NCBI RefSeq assembly: GCF_002939885.1
Contig: NZ_MDED01000010.1
Location: 1-64,000 of the forward strand
Direction: 5' to 3'
Source of the DNA: Xanthomonas cucurbitae
GTDB lineage: Bacteria > Pseudomonadota > Gammaproteobacteria > Xanthomonadales > Xanthomonadaceae
DNA: 64,000 nt
Of this stretch, positions 29,776 to 38,584 are shown in pieces (position 1 is the first letter of the stretch; every line of letters starts with the position of its first letter). Made by a program: the position numbers and the translations under genes. The notes beneath the pieces were generated by a model. It saw nothing but the letters and a program-made list of their open reading frames with translations. It was not told the DNA's origin and made no database searches.

Positions 29776-29810
29776 CACGGCGCTGACCGTACTTCAACTG
29801 TGCTGGATGA

Positions 29811-29833
29811 ATGCGCATTTCTGTGCATATACT
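29811..29833 (+). promoter_or_regulatory. Operator dyad and -10 of the xre-res operon
   Basis: ATGCGCA-TTTC-TGTGCAT (29811-29828) is an imperfect dyad that runs into TATACT (29828-29833), a good -10 element, 28 bp before the antitoxin ATG. Toxin-antitoxin operons usually repress themselves at such a site. No convincing -35 is seen. Confidence 0.5.
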
Positions 29834-29860
29834 GTGCGCGACTCCTATCCGAGCACCTCC

Positions 29861-30235
29861 ATGGTTGCCGTCCTCAATCCCCTGTCCCTGACCGAGCGGT
29901 TGCGCGCGCCCGACCGCACGATCCTGTCGCCCTCGGCCATGGCCGGCCTGCTGGAGCTGTCGCAGCAGGAGCTGGCCGAGTTGGCCGGTGTGCACCGCAA
30001 CAGCCTGCGCGTGCATCCGGAAAGCCCGCGCGTGCAGGACCTGTTGCGCAATCTGTCGCGGTTGCTGGTGGCCATGGCGCAGATCCAGCCGGACGAACGC
30101 CAGCTGGTCTTCCATCTGAAGAACACCCCGATCCCCGCATTCGAATTCGCCACCTTGCTGGAAGTGGTCAAACAAGGCCGCACCGACGATGCGCTGACCT
30201 ACCTGCGTACCGTGGCCGCCGGAGCGGCTGGTTGA
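29861..30235 (+). CDS. Xre/MbcA/ParS-type antitoxin
   Basis: This 124-residue protein matches the Xre/MbcA/ParS antitoxins paired with RES toxins. The N-terminal half has a helix-turn-helix (LELSQQELAELAGVHRNSLRVHPESPRVQDLLRN, about 34-67), and the C-terminal half is the toxin-binding domain, ending in FEFATLLEVVKQGRTDDALTYL. It should block the RES toxin and repress the operon. The start ATG at 29861 follows CGAGCACCTCC with only a weak ribosome-binding site. Its TGA shares bases with the toxin TTG start. Confidence 0.88.
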   Translation: MVAVLNPLSLTERLRAPDRTILSPSAMAGLLELSQQELAELAGVHRNSLRVHPESPRVQDLLRNLSRLLVAMAQIQPDERQLVFHLKNTPIPAFEFATLLEVVKQGRTDDALTYLRTVAAGAAG

Positions 30236-30759
30236 AGCTGAGCGCCCCGGCGCACTGCACGCTGTATCGCGCCTTCACCCCGCGCTGGGCCGCCGAGCCG
30301 TTGAGTGGCGCCGGTGCCGCACGCTCGGGCGGGCGCTTCAATCGCTTCGGCCAGCCGGCGCTGTACCTGTCGCTGCAACTGGAGACCGCCGCGGCCGAAT
30401 ATGCGCAGGCGGCGCCGTTCCTGCCGCCGTTGACGCTGGTCAGCTATGCCGCGCAGCTTCCGGCGCTGGCCGACCTGCGCCTGCTCGACGACAGTTGGGA
30501 CGCACTGTGGGCCGACTGGACAGACGACTGGCGCAAGGCCCTGGTCAACAAGGTCGAACCGGTGAGCTGGGTGCTCGGCGACCTGCTGCGCGAGGCGCAG
30601 ATTCCCGGGGTACTCTTCCCAAGCATGGCACTGCCGGATGGCGTCAACGTGGCGCTGTTCCTGGACATGCTGCAGCCCGAACAGGTGCTACGCGTGCTCG
30701 ACGACGGCCGCCTGCCGCGCGACGGCCGCAGCTGGGGCGATCCGCCGACGACGGTGTAG
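30232..30759 (+). CDS. RES-domain toxin (NAD+-degrading family)
   Basis: This 175-residue protein shows the RES signature: LYRAFTPRWAAEPLSGAGAARSGGRFNRFGQPALYLS, with the conserved Arg, Glu and Ser positions represented by LYRAF, the ETAAAEY segment and the later FLDML region (each quoted in part). RES toxins of this class cleave NAD+ and stop growth. The probable start is TTG at 30232, in a TTGA overlap with the antitoxin stop; no better start is available before the RES motif, so toxin translation is coupled to that of the antitoxin and starts inefficiently. Confidence 0.88.
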   Translation: MKLSAPAHCTLYRAFTPRWAAEPLSGAGAARSGGRFNRFGQPALYLSLQLETAAAEYAQAAPFLPPLTLVSYAAQLPALADLRLLDDSWDALWADWTDDWRKALVNKVEPVSWVLGDLLREAQIPGVLFPSMALPDGVNVALFLDMLQPEQVLRVLDDGRLPRDGRSWGDPPTTV

Positions 30760-30962
30760 CCGTGGTGCGCACCGCTTGCACCGCAGCGGCAGGTGCATGC
30801 CGAAGATCGCGTGCGGCATCTGCGGCTGCGCTGTAGCGAGCACGCAGCAATCCGATTATTGGAGGATTGGCTGGCGTAGCCTTCCGCACACCGGGGGCCT
30901 ATCCACAGACATCGCGTATCCCGGCACAACGCCACCGAGACTGCGACTTCACCGCGACCGAT

Positions 30963-31298
30963 TCAACCCGCCAGCAGCTGCGCCATGCCCGCCAGCATCG
31001 GCGCGAGCAGTGCTGCCGGCAAGATCCATCCACGCCGATACGGCAGCAGCCATAGCGCCAGCACGGCCGTCGCCGCCGTGAGGCTGCCCAGCCATAGCAC
31101 GGGCCCGATGCCCCAGCCCTGCGCGTGCACGGCCAGGCCAAAGGTGAGCAGCAACAGCGCCCAGCCCACCAGCCGCAACTGACGCGTGCGTGCAGTGCCC
31201 AGGCGGCGGCCACGGACCTCGTGCTGATGCTTTTCCATCGCCAGGCACAACGCGGCAAACCCGGAAAAATTCAGCGCCAGCACCAGCAGCACGTTCAT
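30963..31298 (-). CDS. DUF3325 small membrane protein
   Basis: This 111-residue protein has about three hydrophobic segments (residues 3-20, 43-60 and 65-85) and a short positively charged loop (EKHQHEVRGRRLG). It fits DUF3325, which occurs at the end of iron-uptake-related operons with PepSY and DUF3649 genes, as here. The ATG at 31298 is the first one that gives a family-like start (MNVLLVLALNFSGFAALCLA). Function unknown. The 203 bp after it (30760-30962, convergent with the RES gene) hold no gene that I can support. Confidence 0.8.
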   Translation of the reverse strand: MNVLLVLALNFSGFAALCLAMEKHQHEVRGRRLGTARTRQLRLVGWALLLLTFGLAVHAQGWGIGPVLWLGSLTAATAVLALWLLPYRRGWILPAALLAPMLAGMAQLLAG

Positions 31299-31320
31299 GC
31301 GCCTTCCTGCATCGGCACGT

Positions 31321-32916
31321 TCATCGGCACGTTGCTCTGCGCCACGGCCGCGCGCTGGCGGCGTGCGGCCGCCGATGGCGGCGCGGTCCAGCGCGCTGCA
31401 GGCGCCAGCCGGCAATGCCCAGGCCCACGCCCAGGCCCAGGCAGACCAGATCGACGCCAGCCAGGGCCCATTGCCCGGCCGGCAAGGTCACGCCCAGATG
31501 CACATCGGTGGTCACGGCATTGAGCAACGGGATCAGCGCCAACAGCGCCGCGCCCAGATACAGCTGCCAGCTCCACATTGCCCGTCGCGGCAACACGAAG
31601 GCCGCCAGCAACGCCGTCGCCCAGGCGGCGAAGAACACATGCGCCTCCATCGCCGCCCGCCCGTCCAGCGCCACCGGCAGCAGCCGGTTGGCCCAGAAGA
31701 AACTGGCAAAGGCAATCGGCAGGCCGGCCACGGTGCCGATATTGAGGGCATCCACCAGCCGCAGGCCGAATCCGATCCGCCCGGCCTTCAGATGCTTGGG
31801 CCGTTCCTTCACCGCCCACATCACCACGCCGCTGGCCACCATCAGGCAGCCCAGCAGGCCGGAACCGAAGAACAGTGCGCGCAGCCAAGGCCCGGCGAAG
31901 TGGGCAATATGCAGGCCCACCATCACCCCGCGCGTTTCACTTGCACCACCAGGCGCGCCGCTGCGTTGCAGGCGTTGGCCGCTGGTGCCGTCGTACAGGA
32001 TGGAGGGCGCGTTGCTCGACAGCGCGGTGGCCAACTGGCTCACGCCCACTGCCGCATGCGCATCGTTGGGGAGCGACACCGCCACGTTGCCGATCTGCGC
32101 GCCGCGCAGGTCGCGGCGTGCACGCTCCACGAACTGTTCCAGCGGCAGCATGCGCGCCGGCGTACTCGCCGCTTGCCGCGTGTCGGCCACACGGTTGGCC
32201 GACTCGTCGTAGAAACGCATCTCTTCGCTGCCGTAGCGCGCCTTGATGCCCCACGGCAGGTACATGAACATCAAGGTCACGATGCCGGTGTAGGTAATCA
32301 TCGCGTGGTACGGCAATGCGGTCACCGCGCTGACATTGTGGAAATCCAGCCACGAGCGCAGGCCCTTGCCCGGGCGAAAGGTGAAGAAGTCCTTGAAGAT
32401 CTTCTTGTGGGTGATGACGCCACTGATGATGGCCACCAGCATGAACATCGCGCAGAACCCCACGATGTAGCGCGCCCACAGCACCGGCATGTAATGCAGG
32501 TCGAAGTGCAGCCGGTAGAAGAACTCGCCGCCCAGCGTATCGCGCGCAGCGATTTCCCTGCCGGTGGCCGGGTCGATCATGGCCGTGCCGTACATCGGCC
32601 GGCGCCCGGCCGGTTCGCCGGCGGCGGGCGCGGGATTTTGCCAGTACATGCTCACCACCGGCGTGCGTGCATCCGGCAAGGTGATGTTCCAGCTCAGCGC
32701 GTCGGCCGCATGGGTGCGCAGGTACTGCTCGGCACTGCGCAGCGCGGTGGCGGTGCTCACCGTGGTGGTGGGCAGCTCCGGGCGCATCCAGCGGCTGATT
32801 TCATCGCGATAATAGCTGGCGGTGCCGCCCATGAAGATCAGCAGCAGCACCCAGCCGACCAGCAGGCCGGTCCAGGTGTGCAGCCAGGCCATCGACTGGC
32901 GCAATCCCTGCTTCAT
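31321..32916 (-). CDS. PepSY-associated transmembrane protein (iron-uptake reductase-like)
   Basis: This 531-residue inner-membrane protein begins MKQGLRQSMAWLHTWTGLLVGWVLLLIFMGG, the typical PepSY_TM start with a conserved His-Thr-Trp-Thr-Gly stretch. Further spans lie near HYMPVLWARYIVGFCAMF, the LPYHAMITYTGIV segment, FFGSGLLGCLMVASGVVMWAV and the C-terminal third. Histidines at span edges (HFDLHY, HNVSA, GLHIAHF) may hold heme. Such proteins are linked to siderophore-iron reduction or release. Its ATG overlaps the DUF3649 stop by four bases (ATGA). Confidence 0.88.
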   Translation of the reverse strand: MKQGLRQSMAWLHTWTGLLVGWVLLLIFMGGTASYYRDEISRWMRPELPTTTVSTATALRSAEQYLRTHAADALSWNITLPDARTPVVSMYWQNPAPAAGEPAGRRPMYGTAMIDPATGREIAARDTLGGEFFYRLHFDLHYMPVLWARYIVGFCAMFMLVAIISGVITHKKIFKDFFTFRPGKGLRSWLDFHNVSAVTALPYHAMITYTGIVTLMFMYLPWGIKARYGSEEMRFYDESANRVADTRQAASTPARMLPLEQFVERARRDLRGAQIGNVAVSLPNDAHAAVGVSQLATALSSNAPSILYDGTSGQRLQRSGAPGGASETRGVMVGLHIAHFAGPWLRALFFGSGLLGCLMVASGVVMWAVKERPKHLKAGRIGFGLRLVDALNIGTVAGLPIAFASFFWANRLLPVALDGRAAMEAHVFFAAWATALLAAFVLPRRAMWSWQLYLGAALLALIPLLNAVTTDVHLGVTLPAGQWALAGVDLVCLGLGVGLGIAGWRLQRAGPRRHRRPHAASARPWRRATCR

Positions 32917-33221
32917 GGTGCGCCCTGTTGCAGCCAGGCGACCAGCGCGAACAGCAGTGCGGCCGGCACCGCGATACCGGCCCAGGCGCGCCACACGCTG
33001 GCAGTGGCGAACGCCCACAGCGGCGCGCAGGCGTACACCACGATGCCGACCAGCATGCTGGTCAATACCGCTTCGCTACGCGGCATCGGCAGCACCAGCG
33101 CCAGCACCAGATTGGTGGCGCTGGCCAGCGCGTAGCCACCGACCATGGCCGCCAGCGTGCGCGACAGTACCCCCAGCCAGGGGCGCCTGAACCAGGCCGG
33201 CGGTTGGGCAGCGGTTGCCAT
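32913..33221 (-). CDS. DUF3649 membrane protein
   Basis: This 102-residue protein has three predicted membrane spans (about residues 23-43, 52-72 and 78-97). It matches DUF3649, usually found beside PepSY iron-uptake proteins. Its TGA overlaps the ATG of the PepSY gene (ATGA at 32913-32916). It lies 22 bp after the DUF4198 gene, in the same operon. Confidence 0.82.
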   Translation of the reverse strand: MATAAQPPAWFRRPWLGVLSRTLAAMVGGYALASATNLVLALVLPMPRSEAVLTSMLVGIVVYACAPLWAFATASVWRAWAGIAVPAALLFALVAWLQQGAP

Positions 33222-33243
33222 GCGGGAAACGACGCGGCTGCGG

Positions 33244-33888
33244 TTATTCGGCCTGGAAGGTCAGCGTGCTGATGTGGTGCACCAGGGTGACCTGCTTGCC
33301 GGCAATCTCACGCTTCACCGGCTCCTTGGTATTGACCACCAGGATGTGGCGGCCGGCACGCAGCGTCGGCAGCGTCACCTGGCCCTTCGCATCGGAGGTC
33401 AGCGTCTTCTGCCACTTCTGCGGGTCGATCACGGTGACGTCGGCCTTGGGCAGCGGCTTGTTGCGATAGAGCACGGTGAGCGTGTTGCCGTTGGCGGTGG
33501 TGGGCACCAGCTCCAGGTCCAGCTTGGCCGACGTGGTGGAACGGCCGGCACGGGCGTAATAGCTCACCGTTTCAAAGCCGCCGGCGTCGCCCTTCCACGG
33601 CTCGAACACGCCCTCGTCGCTCAGCCAGGCATCGCCGGCACCGGACAACGGCGCGGTCAGGAACTCGCTGCCACGTTGCAGGGCACCGGCCTTGCCGGCG
33701 CTGCCGAACACGGTCGGCTTGACCACGCGCTTGATCTCGTCCTGGCCGTGGTCGAGGACTTCCTGTGTCGGTTCGCCGAAGTAGATGCGCACCGGACCGC
33801 TGCCGTCGCGCTCGATCCAGATTTCGTGGGCCTGGGCGGACAGGCTGAGACTGGCCACGGCCAGGCAGGACAGCAGGAAGGCTTTCAT
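33244..33888 (-). CDS. DUF4198 periplasmic protein
   Basis: This 214-residue protein has a cleavable signal peptide (MKAFLLSCLAVASLSLSAQA, then HEIWIERDG) and a beta-rich body with a carboxypeptidase-regulatory-like fold at the C-terminus (LYRNKPLPKADVTVIDP, VTLPTLRAGRHILVV). DUF4198 proteins often accompany metal and siderophore uptake genes; the histidine just after the cleavage site fits a metal-related role. GAGGAG stands before the ATG. It is the first gene of the four-gene operon that runs to 30963. No TonB receptor is present beside it. Confidence 0.85.
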   Translation of the reverse strand: MKAFLLSCLAVASLSLSAQAHEIWIERDGSGPVRIYFGEPTQEVLDHGQDEIKRVVKPTVFGSAGKAGALQRGSEFLTAPLSGAGDAWLSDEGVFEPWKGDAGGFETVSYYARAGRSTTSAKLDLELVPTTANGNTLTVLYRNKPLPKADVTVIDPQKWQKTLTSDAKGQVTLPTLRAGRHILVVNTKEPVKREIAGKQVTLVHHISTLTFQAE

Positions 33889-33949
33889 CGCGGCAACTCC
33901 TCGGAAGACTGGCTGGGCGCCGCGCGAATCGCGCGAGCCCTGTATTGAT

Positions 33950-33969
33950 GGGAATGATACGCAATTCCC
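33950..33969. promoter_or_regulatory. Fur-box-like dyad upstream of the PepSY operon
   Basis: GGGAAT-GATACGCA-ATTCCC is a dyad 62 bp before the DUF4198 gene. The central GATACGCAATTC part resembles Fur boxes. Given the gene content, control by iron through Fur is likely, but the match is imperfect. Confidence 0.5.
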
Positions 33970-34171
33970 ACAATCGAGACCAATGCGCCATGCGGCATTG
34001 CGGCAATTCGACGGCATTCCCCCGCGCGGGTTAGCCGCGCGAACGTGTGGTTGCCGGGGTGCTGTGCAGGTTGCGGTAAAAACTGTCATCCGCTCTGGTC
34101 AGACTGGCGTGCACTGTGCTCTATACTCGGCCGCTAGCAGAGGTCTTCGACCAACAGCCAGGGGTGAGCGC

Positions 34172-34690
34172 GTGCGGAATTACGACCTCGAGTTCCTGAA
34201 AAAATTCTCGATGGTGATCGGTTTGCTGGTGGTGATCACCCTGGGGCTGATCGCCCTGGCAGCCTATTTGCAACGGGTCATTCCCGACGAAGTCTCGCCG
34301 ACGGCCGCCAAACGGCTGCAACAGCGCATCGCGCCTGCAGGCGCGGTGTACGCCGGCACCACGGGCGCAGCGGCCCAGGCAGCCGCCCAGGCGGCCGCCC
34401 TGGCCAAGGCGGCCTCACAGTCCGCCTACGGCGGCACCACCGACGGCAAGACCATCTACAACAACCTGTGCACCGCCTGTCACACCAACGGGATCGGCAA
34501 GGCGCCGACGCTGGACCACTCGCATTGGGATGCGCGTATCGCCCAGGGCAAGGACACCTTGTACAAACACGCGATCCAGGGCTACACCGGCCCGGACGGT
34601 GGCATCATGCCGCCCAAGGGCGGCAATCCGGCACTGACCGAAGAGCAGGTGCGTGCCACCGTCGACTGGATGCTGGGCAACCTGAAATAA
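34172..34690 (+). CDS. Membrane-anchored class I cytochrome c (c5-like)
   Basis: This 172-residue protein has an N-terminal membrane anchor (MVIGLLVVITLGLIALAAYL, about residues 13-33), an alanine-rich linker (about 65-85) and a C-terminal cytochrome c domain. Heme binds at CTACH (in NNLCTACHTNG), and the likely axial methionine is in GGIMPPKGGNP. It should carry electrons on the periplasmic face. The start is a GTG at 34172 with AGGGG before it, and MRNYDLEFLKKFS gives a plausible cytoplasmic start; an earlier GTG at 34164 is out of frame. Confidence 0.88.
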   Translation: MRNYDLEFLKKFSMVIGLLVVITLGLIALAAYLQRVIPDEVSPTAAKRLQQRIAPAGAVYAGTTGAAAQAAAQAAALAKAASQSAYGGTTDGKTIYNNLCTACHTNGIGKAPTLDHSHWDARIAQGKDTLYKHAIQGYTGPDGGIMPPKGGNPALTEEQVRATVDWMLGNLK

Positions 34691-35003
34691 GATCCTGGCG
34701 GGCCGTTGGGGAAGGGCGGTCCAACGGTATCAGTTCTGCTTGGTTGAGCTGGTTCGCGATTGGCCGCCATGCCGGTGCGTTGCCTGCAGACCACGGTGCA
34801 GGTATCCATGGCCAAGCGCGCTGCGTGGTGCAATGCATCGGCTGCGCCGCCTCCTTGGTAGCGTCGGCTTGATCGCTTTCTGTAGAGCGCGCGCGCCTGG
34901 CGCCACTTCATCGCGGTTTGCTAGCCTGCTTCCGCGCTTTGGTTATGACGCGCCGCCTCCCGGGCGGCGTTTGCGTTTGGTCCACTTCTTCTGGAGTCGT
35001 TCG
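34691..35003. other. Intergenic stretch without a supported gene
   Basis: These 313 bp between the cytochrome gene and the nuclease gene hold no open frame that I believe. No clear terminator or promoter was found. CTGGAGT about 12 bp before 35004 is the ribosome-binding site of the nuclease gene. Confidence 0.5.
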
Positions 35004-36722
35004 ATGTCGCCTCGCCCGCTGGTTGTGCTCGGTCTGGTTGGTTTACTGGCCCCGCTGCTGTGCAGCGCCGCCGATGGCACCGCGCAGCTGCTCTCGATTG
35101 CCGACGTGCAGGGCGAAGACAGTCGCAGCCCCTACGACGGCCGCGTGGTGGAGGTGGAAGGCATCGTCACTGCCGACACGCGCATCGGTCTGGCCGGCCT
35201 GTTCGTGCAGCAGCCCGGTTTCGAGCCGCGCCGCTCGCACGGCCTGTTCGTCACCGGTGCCGGCAATGCCGAGGTGGTAGTGGGCGACCGCGTACGCATC
35301 ACCGGTACCGTGCGCGAGGTGGCGGCCGGCGGCGATGCGAGCCTGACCAGCGTGGACGCCAGCAGCATCGAGCGGCTCGCCGGCGACCAGCCGGTGCCGG
35401 TGCGCATGCTCAGCGGACCGCCCGCCGATTGGGAAGCACTGGAAGGCGAGCATGTGCGCATCGCCGCGCTGACGCTCAACGGCAGCGACCGCCTGGACAC
35501 CTATGGCGAGCTGATCGCCGGTTTCGGCGGGCGCCTGTGGCAACCCGGCGAGGTGGCGGCGGCCGGCACGCCGGCATTCGCCCAGGTGCAGGCCGATAAC
35601 GCGCGCCGCCGGGTGCTGCTGGACGACGCCCGCAGCGGCCGCAACCCCAAGACGGTGTCCTACCTGCCGGCCGATGCGGTGCTGCGTAGTGGCAGCCTGC
35701 TCAAGGCGGTGGATGGCATCGTCGATCAGCGCTACGACGGTCAGTACCGCATCCAGGTGCTGCGCCCGCTCAGCCCGCCGGCGCTGCCGACCGCAGTGGC
35801 GCCGCAGGTGGGTGGGGATCTGCGCATCGCTTCGTTCAACCTGGAAAACTTCTTCAACGGCAATGGCCGCGGCGGCGGCTTCCCGACCAAGCGCGGCGCC
35901 CGCACGTACGCACAATTCCAGGCGCAGCTGGCCAAGCTGGTGGCCACCATCGTGCCGCTGCGGGCCGATGTGGCCGCGCTGATGGAACTGGAAAACGACG
36001 GCAACGACGGCGACGCTGCGGTGGCGCAACTGGTGGCCGCGCTCAATGCGGCCGGCACCGACAAGGATTGGCGCTTCGTCGATACCGGCAACGGCCCGGG
36101 CGAGGACGCAATCCGTGTTGGCATCATCTACCGCAGCAGCCAGGTCACCCCGGTGGGCAAGCCGGCCACGCTGACGGGCGGGCCGTTCGATCACCACAGC
36201 CGGGTGCCGTTGGCGCAGGCATTCCGCACCACCCGGGGGGCCACGTTCGTGATGGTCGCCAATCACTTCAAGTCCAAAGGCTGCGGCAACGCCAGCGGAG
36301 CCGATGCCGATCAAGGCGACGGCCAGGCCTGCTGGAACGCGACCCGGACCGAGTCGGCCAAGCGCCTGCACCAGTGGCTGCAGACCGACCCGACCGGCGC
36401 GCAGACCAGGTTGGCGGTGCTGCTGGGCGACTTCAACGCGCATGCGATGGAAACCCCGATGCGCAGCCTGCGTGCCAGCGGCTGGCAGGACGCCTTCGCA
36501 GTGGCCGGCGTGAAGCAGCCCTATAGCTACGTCTACGACGGCATGAGCGGGCGCCTGGATCACGCCTTGCTCAGCCCGGCGATGGCCAAGCAGCTGCGTG
36601 GCGCGGTTGAATGGCACATCAATGCCGACGCCATGGACGAGGCTGGCTATGCCAAACGCAATCTGCCCGGCCCGTGGCGCAGCTCCGACCACGATCCGGT
36701 GCTGCTGGGGTTTGCGCTGTAG
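35004..36722 (+). CDS. ExeM/NucH-type extracellular endonuclease
   Basis: This 572-residue protein starts with a signal peptide (MSPRPLVVLGLVGLLAPLLCSA) and has an OB-like/lamin-tail-like N-terminal part (DGRVVEVEGIVTADT) and an endonuclease/exonuclease/phosphatase domain from about residue 275. Nuclease motifs are visible: RIASFNLENFFN, ALMELENDG, VANHFKSKGCG, VLLGDFNAHAMETP, and the last motif SSDHDPVLLGF. Secreted ExeM nucleases break down extracellular DNA, including that in biofilms. The start ATG has GGAG about 8 bp before it. It is unlinked to secretion genes in this window. Confidence 0.92.
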   Translation: MSPRPLVVLGLVGLLAPLLCSAADGTAQLLSIADVQGEDSRSPYDGRVVEVEGIVTADTRIGLAGLFVQQPGFEPRRSHGLFVTGAGNAEVVVGDRVRITGTVREVAAGGDASLTSVDASSIERLAGDQPVPVRMLSGPPADWEALEGEHVRIAALTLNGSDRLDTYGELIAGFGGRLWQPGEVAAAGTPAFAQVQADNARRRVLLDDARSGRNPKTVSYLPADAVLRSGSLLKAVDGIVDQRYDGQYRIQVLRPLSPPALPTAVAPQVGGDLRIASFNLENFFNGNGRGGGFPTKRGARTYAQFQAQLAKLVATIVPLRADVAALMELENDGNDGDAAVAQLVAALNAAGTDKDWRFVDTGNGPGEDAIRVGIIYRSSQVTPVGKPATLTGGPFDHHSRVPLAQAFRTTRGATFVMVANHFKSKGCGNASGADADQGDGQACWNATRTESAKRLHQWLQTDPTGAQTRLAVLLGDFNAHAMETPMRSLRASGWQDAFAVAGVKQPYSYVYDGMSGRLDHALLSPAMAKQLRGAVEWHINADAMDEAGYAKRNLPGPWRSSDHDPVLLGFAL

Positions 36723-36769
36723 TGGGTGGATGACCGCAGTAGGCGCGTCGATCCGCGCGGCCCGCTCGC

Positions 36770-37150
36770 TCAGGTCGCACAACTCCGGCGACGCAGACGC
36801 AGGTTGAGCAGATGCGCGCTGGCGAGCAGCAGGCTGGCCACTACCGTGATCGGTGTTTCCAGGTGTTCGTCGGCGATTCCGCTCGCGCCCAGCGCCAGGC
36901 CAGCCAGGCCGCAGCCGGCCATGCCCCAGAGCGCGGCCGGGAGCGCGTGGCGCCGCTGATTGCTCCACAACGCATAGCCACTCAGCGGCACCGCGGCGGT
37001 GGCGAATACCACATGGACCCACTCGGCACGGCTCCAGGTGCCCAGCAGCGGGAGTGCTACCGCCAGCAGGGGCAACGCCAGGCAGTGCAGCAGGCACAGG
37101 CTGGAGAGGGCGATGGCGGAGTTGTCCAAAAGCGAAGTGCTCGGGCGCAT
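36770..37150 (-). CDS. MerC-domain membrane protein
   Basis: This 126-residue protein has four hydrophobic segments and the MerC-type start with a Cys-x-x-x-Cys-like pair ([16 protein letters not shown]). MerC proteins carry heavy metals in mer operons, but this chromosomal type stands beside zinc-responsive genes. It is divergent from the CobW GTPase gene, and a Zur-box-like palindrome lies between them, so zinc limitation probably induces both. An arginine-rich tail ([10 protein letters not shown]) ends it. Confidence 0.85.
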   Translation of the reverse strand: MRPSTSLLDNSAIALSSLCLLHCLALPLLAVALPLLGTWSRAEWVHVVFATAAVPLSGYALWSNQRRHALPAALWGMAGCGLAGLALGASGIADEHLETPITVVASLLLASAHLLNLRLRRRSCAT

Positions 37151-37171
37151 ACGGCTGCCTCGTCCATTGAA

Positions 37172-37186
37172 TGTTATATAGTAACA
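37172..37186. promoter_or_regulatory. Zur-box-like operator shared by divergent genes
   Basis: TGTTA-TATAG-TAACA is a perfect palindrome in an AT-rich patch between the merC-like gene and the CobW GTPase gene. With its flanks (AATGTTATATAGTAACACTT) it fits the gamma-proteobacterial Zur box. It sits 22 bp before the merC-like start and 25 bp before the GTPase start. Confidence 0.8.
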
Positions 37187-37210
37187 CTTTGCCTATTCGA
37201 GATCGTCCGG

Positions 37211-38536
37211 ATGTCTCCCGCTGCCGCCCGCGATTCGCGACTCCCCGTCACCGTGTTGTCCGGCTTCCTGGGTGCCGGCAAGACCACCTTGCTCAACCGC
37301 ATCCTGCACAACCGCCACGGGTTGCGGGTGGCGGTGATCGTCAACGACATGAGCGAGGTCAATATCGACGCGCAGCTGGTGCGCGACGGCGGGGCGGCCC
37401 TGCGTCGCACCGAAGAGACGTTGGTGGAGTTCAGCAATGGCTGCATCTGTTGCACCCTACGCGACGATCTGCTGCAAGAGGTACGGCGCCTGGCCGAGCA
37501 GGGCCGCTACGATTACCTGCTGATCGAGTCGACCGGCATCGCCGAACCGATGCCGGTGGCGGCCACCTTCGCGGTGCGCGATGCCGACGGCTTCAGCCTC
37601 TCGGACATCGCCCGTCTGGATACCATGGTGACGGTGGTCGATGGCAGCGGGTTCCTGCGTGATTTCGGCTCGGCCGCCACGCTGGCCGAGCTGGGCCAGC
37701 AGGCCGGCCCGGACGACACGCGCGGGCTGGTGCAGCTGCTGGGCGAGCAAGTGGAATTTGCCGACGTGCTGGTCATCAGCAAGTGCGACCGCATCGATGC
37801 GGCGCAGCGCCAGCGCCTGCGCGCGGTGCTACGTGCGCTCAACCGCGACGCGCAGATCGTGGAGGCGGAACATGGCGAGGTGCCACTGCACCACCTGCTC
37901 GATACCGGGAAATTCGATTTCACCCGCGCGCAGCTGGCACCGGGTTGGATGCAGGAATTGCGTGGGCAGCACACGCCGGAGACCGAGGAATACGGCATCA
38001 GCAGTTTCGTGTACCGCGCACGCCGCCCGTTTCACCCGCAGCGCTTCGCGCGCATGGTGCATAGCGGCTTGCCGCAGGTGATCCGCAGCAAGGGTTTTTT
38101 CTGGCTGGCCAGCCGCATGGATTGGGTCGGCGAGCTGTCCAGCGTGGGCGGTGCCACCCAGACCAATGCGGCCGGTTTCTGGTTCGCCGCGCGTCATCGC
38201 GTGGATGCCAACCTGCAGGGCCAGCCGGTGGCGATCGGCATGACCCCGCTGCCCTACACCGATATCGGTTGGCAGCGGCAGCAGATCCAGTGCTGGACCG
38301 CCCCGCTGCCGCAGCCGCACGAAGTGGACGATGCCAACGAATACGCCGCCATGCAGCGGCTCTGGCATCCGCTTTGGGGCGACCGCCGCCAGGAACTGGC
38401 GGTCATCGGCGTAGACATGGACCCTGCGCAGACGCGCGCGGCGCTGGATGCCTGCCTGCTCAGCGACCAGGAGCTGCACCAGGGCCCTGCCCACTGGCAA
38501 CTGCTGGATGACCCGTTTCCGCAGTGGGAGCGCTGA
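37211..38536 (+). CDS. zigA: CobW/ZigA-type zinc metallochaperone GTPase
   Basis: This 441-residue protein belongs to the COG0523 GTPases that deliver zinc when it is scarce. It has Walker [14 protein letters not shown] near the N-terminus, the zinc-binding CxCC motif in [14 protein letters not shown], the [10 protein letters not shown] segment, the guanine-specificity motif SKCD, and the C-terminal CobW_C domain from about residue 260 ([20 protein letters not shown]). The start at 37211 gives [19 protein letters not shown]. The Zur-box-like site just upstream supports the zinc link. Confidence 0.9.
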   Translation: MSPAAARDSRLPVTVLSGFLGAGKTTLLNRILHNRHGLRVAVIVNDMSEVNIDAQLVRDGGAALRRTEETLVEFSNGCICCTLRDDLLQEVRRLAEQGRYDYLLIESTGIAEPMPVAATFAVRDADGFSLSDIARLDTMVTVVDGSGFLRDFGSAATLAELGQQAGPDDTRGLVQLLGEQVEFADVLVISKCDRIDAAQRQRLRAVLRALNRDAQIVEAEHGEVPLHHLLDTGKFDFTRAQLAPGWMQELRGQHTPETEEYGISSFVYRARRPFHPQRFARMVHSGLPQVIRSKGFFWLASRMDWVGELSSVGGATQTNAAGFWFAARHRVDANLQGQPVAIGMTPLPYTDIGWQRQQIQCWTAPLPQPHEVDDANEYAAMQRLWHPLWGDRRQELAVIGVDMDPAQTRAALDACLLSDQELHQGPAHWQLLDDPFPQWER

Positions 38537-38584
38537 CCGCGCACCCTGGCGTCTGGCATGCGCATCGCATCGCTGAGCGCTACG

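Noticed and set aside
35043-37187. Minus-strand frame of 714 codons across the nuclease gene
   Set aside because: It is antisense to the clear ExeM nuclease and also overlaps the MerC gene out of frame.
37168-37190. Site as a MerR operator
   Set aside because: MerR sites sit in a long -35/-10 spacer beside merR; no merR gene is present and the palindrome fits Zur better.
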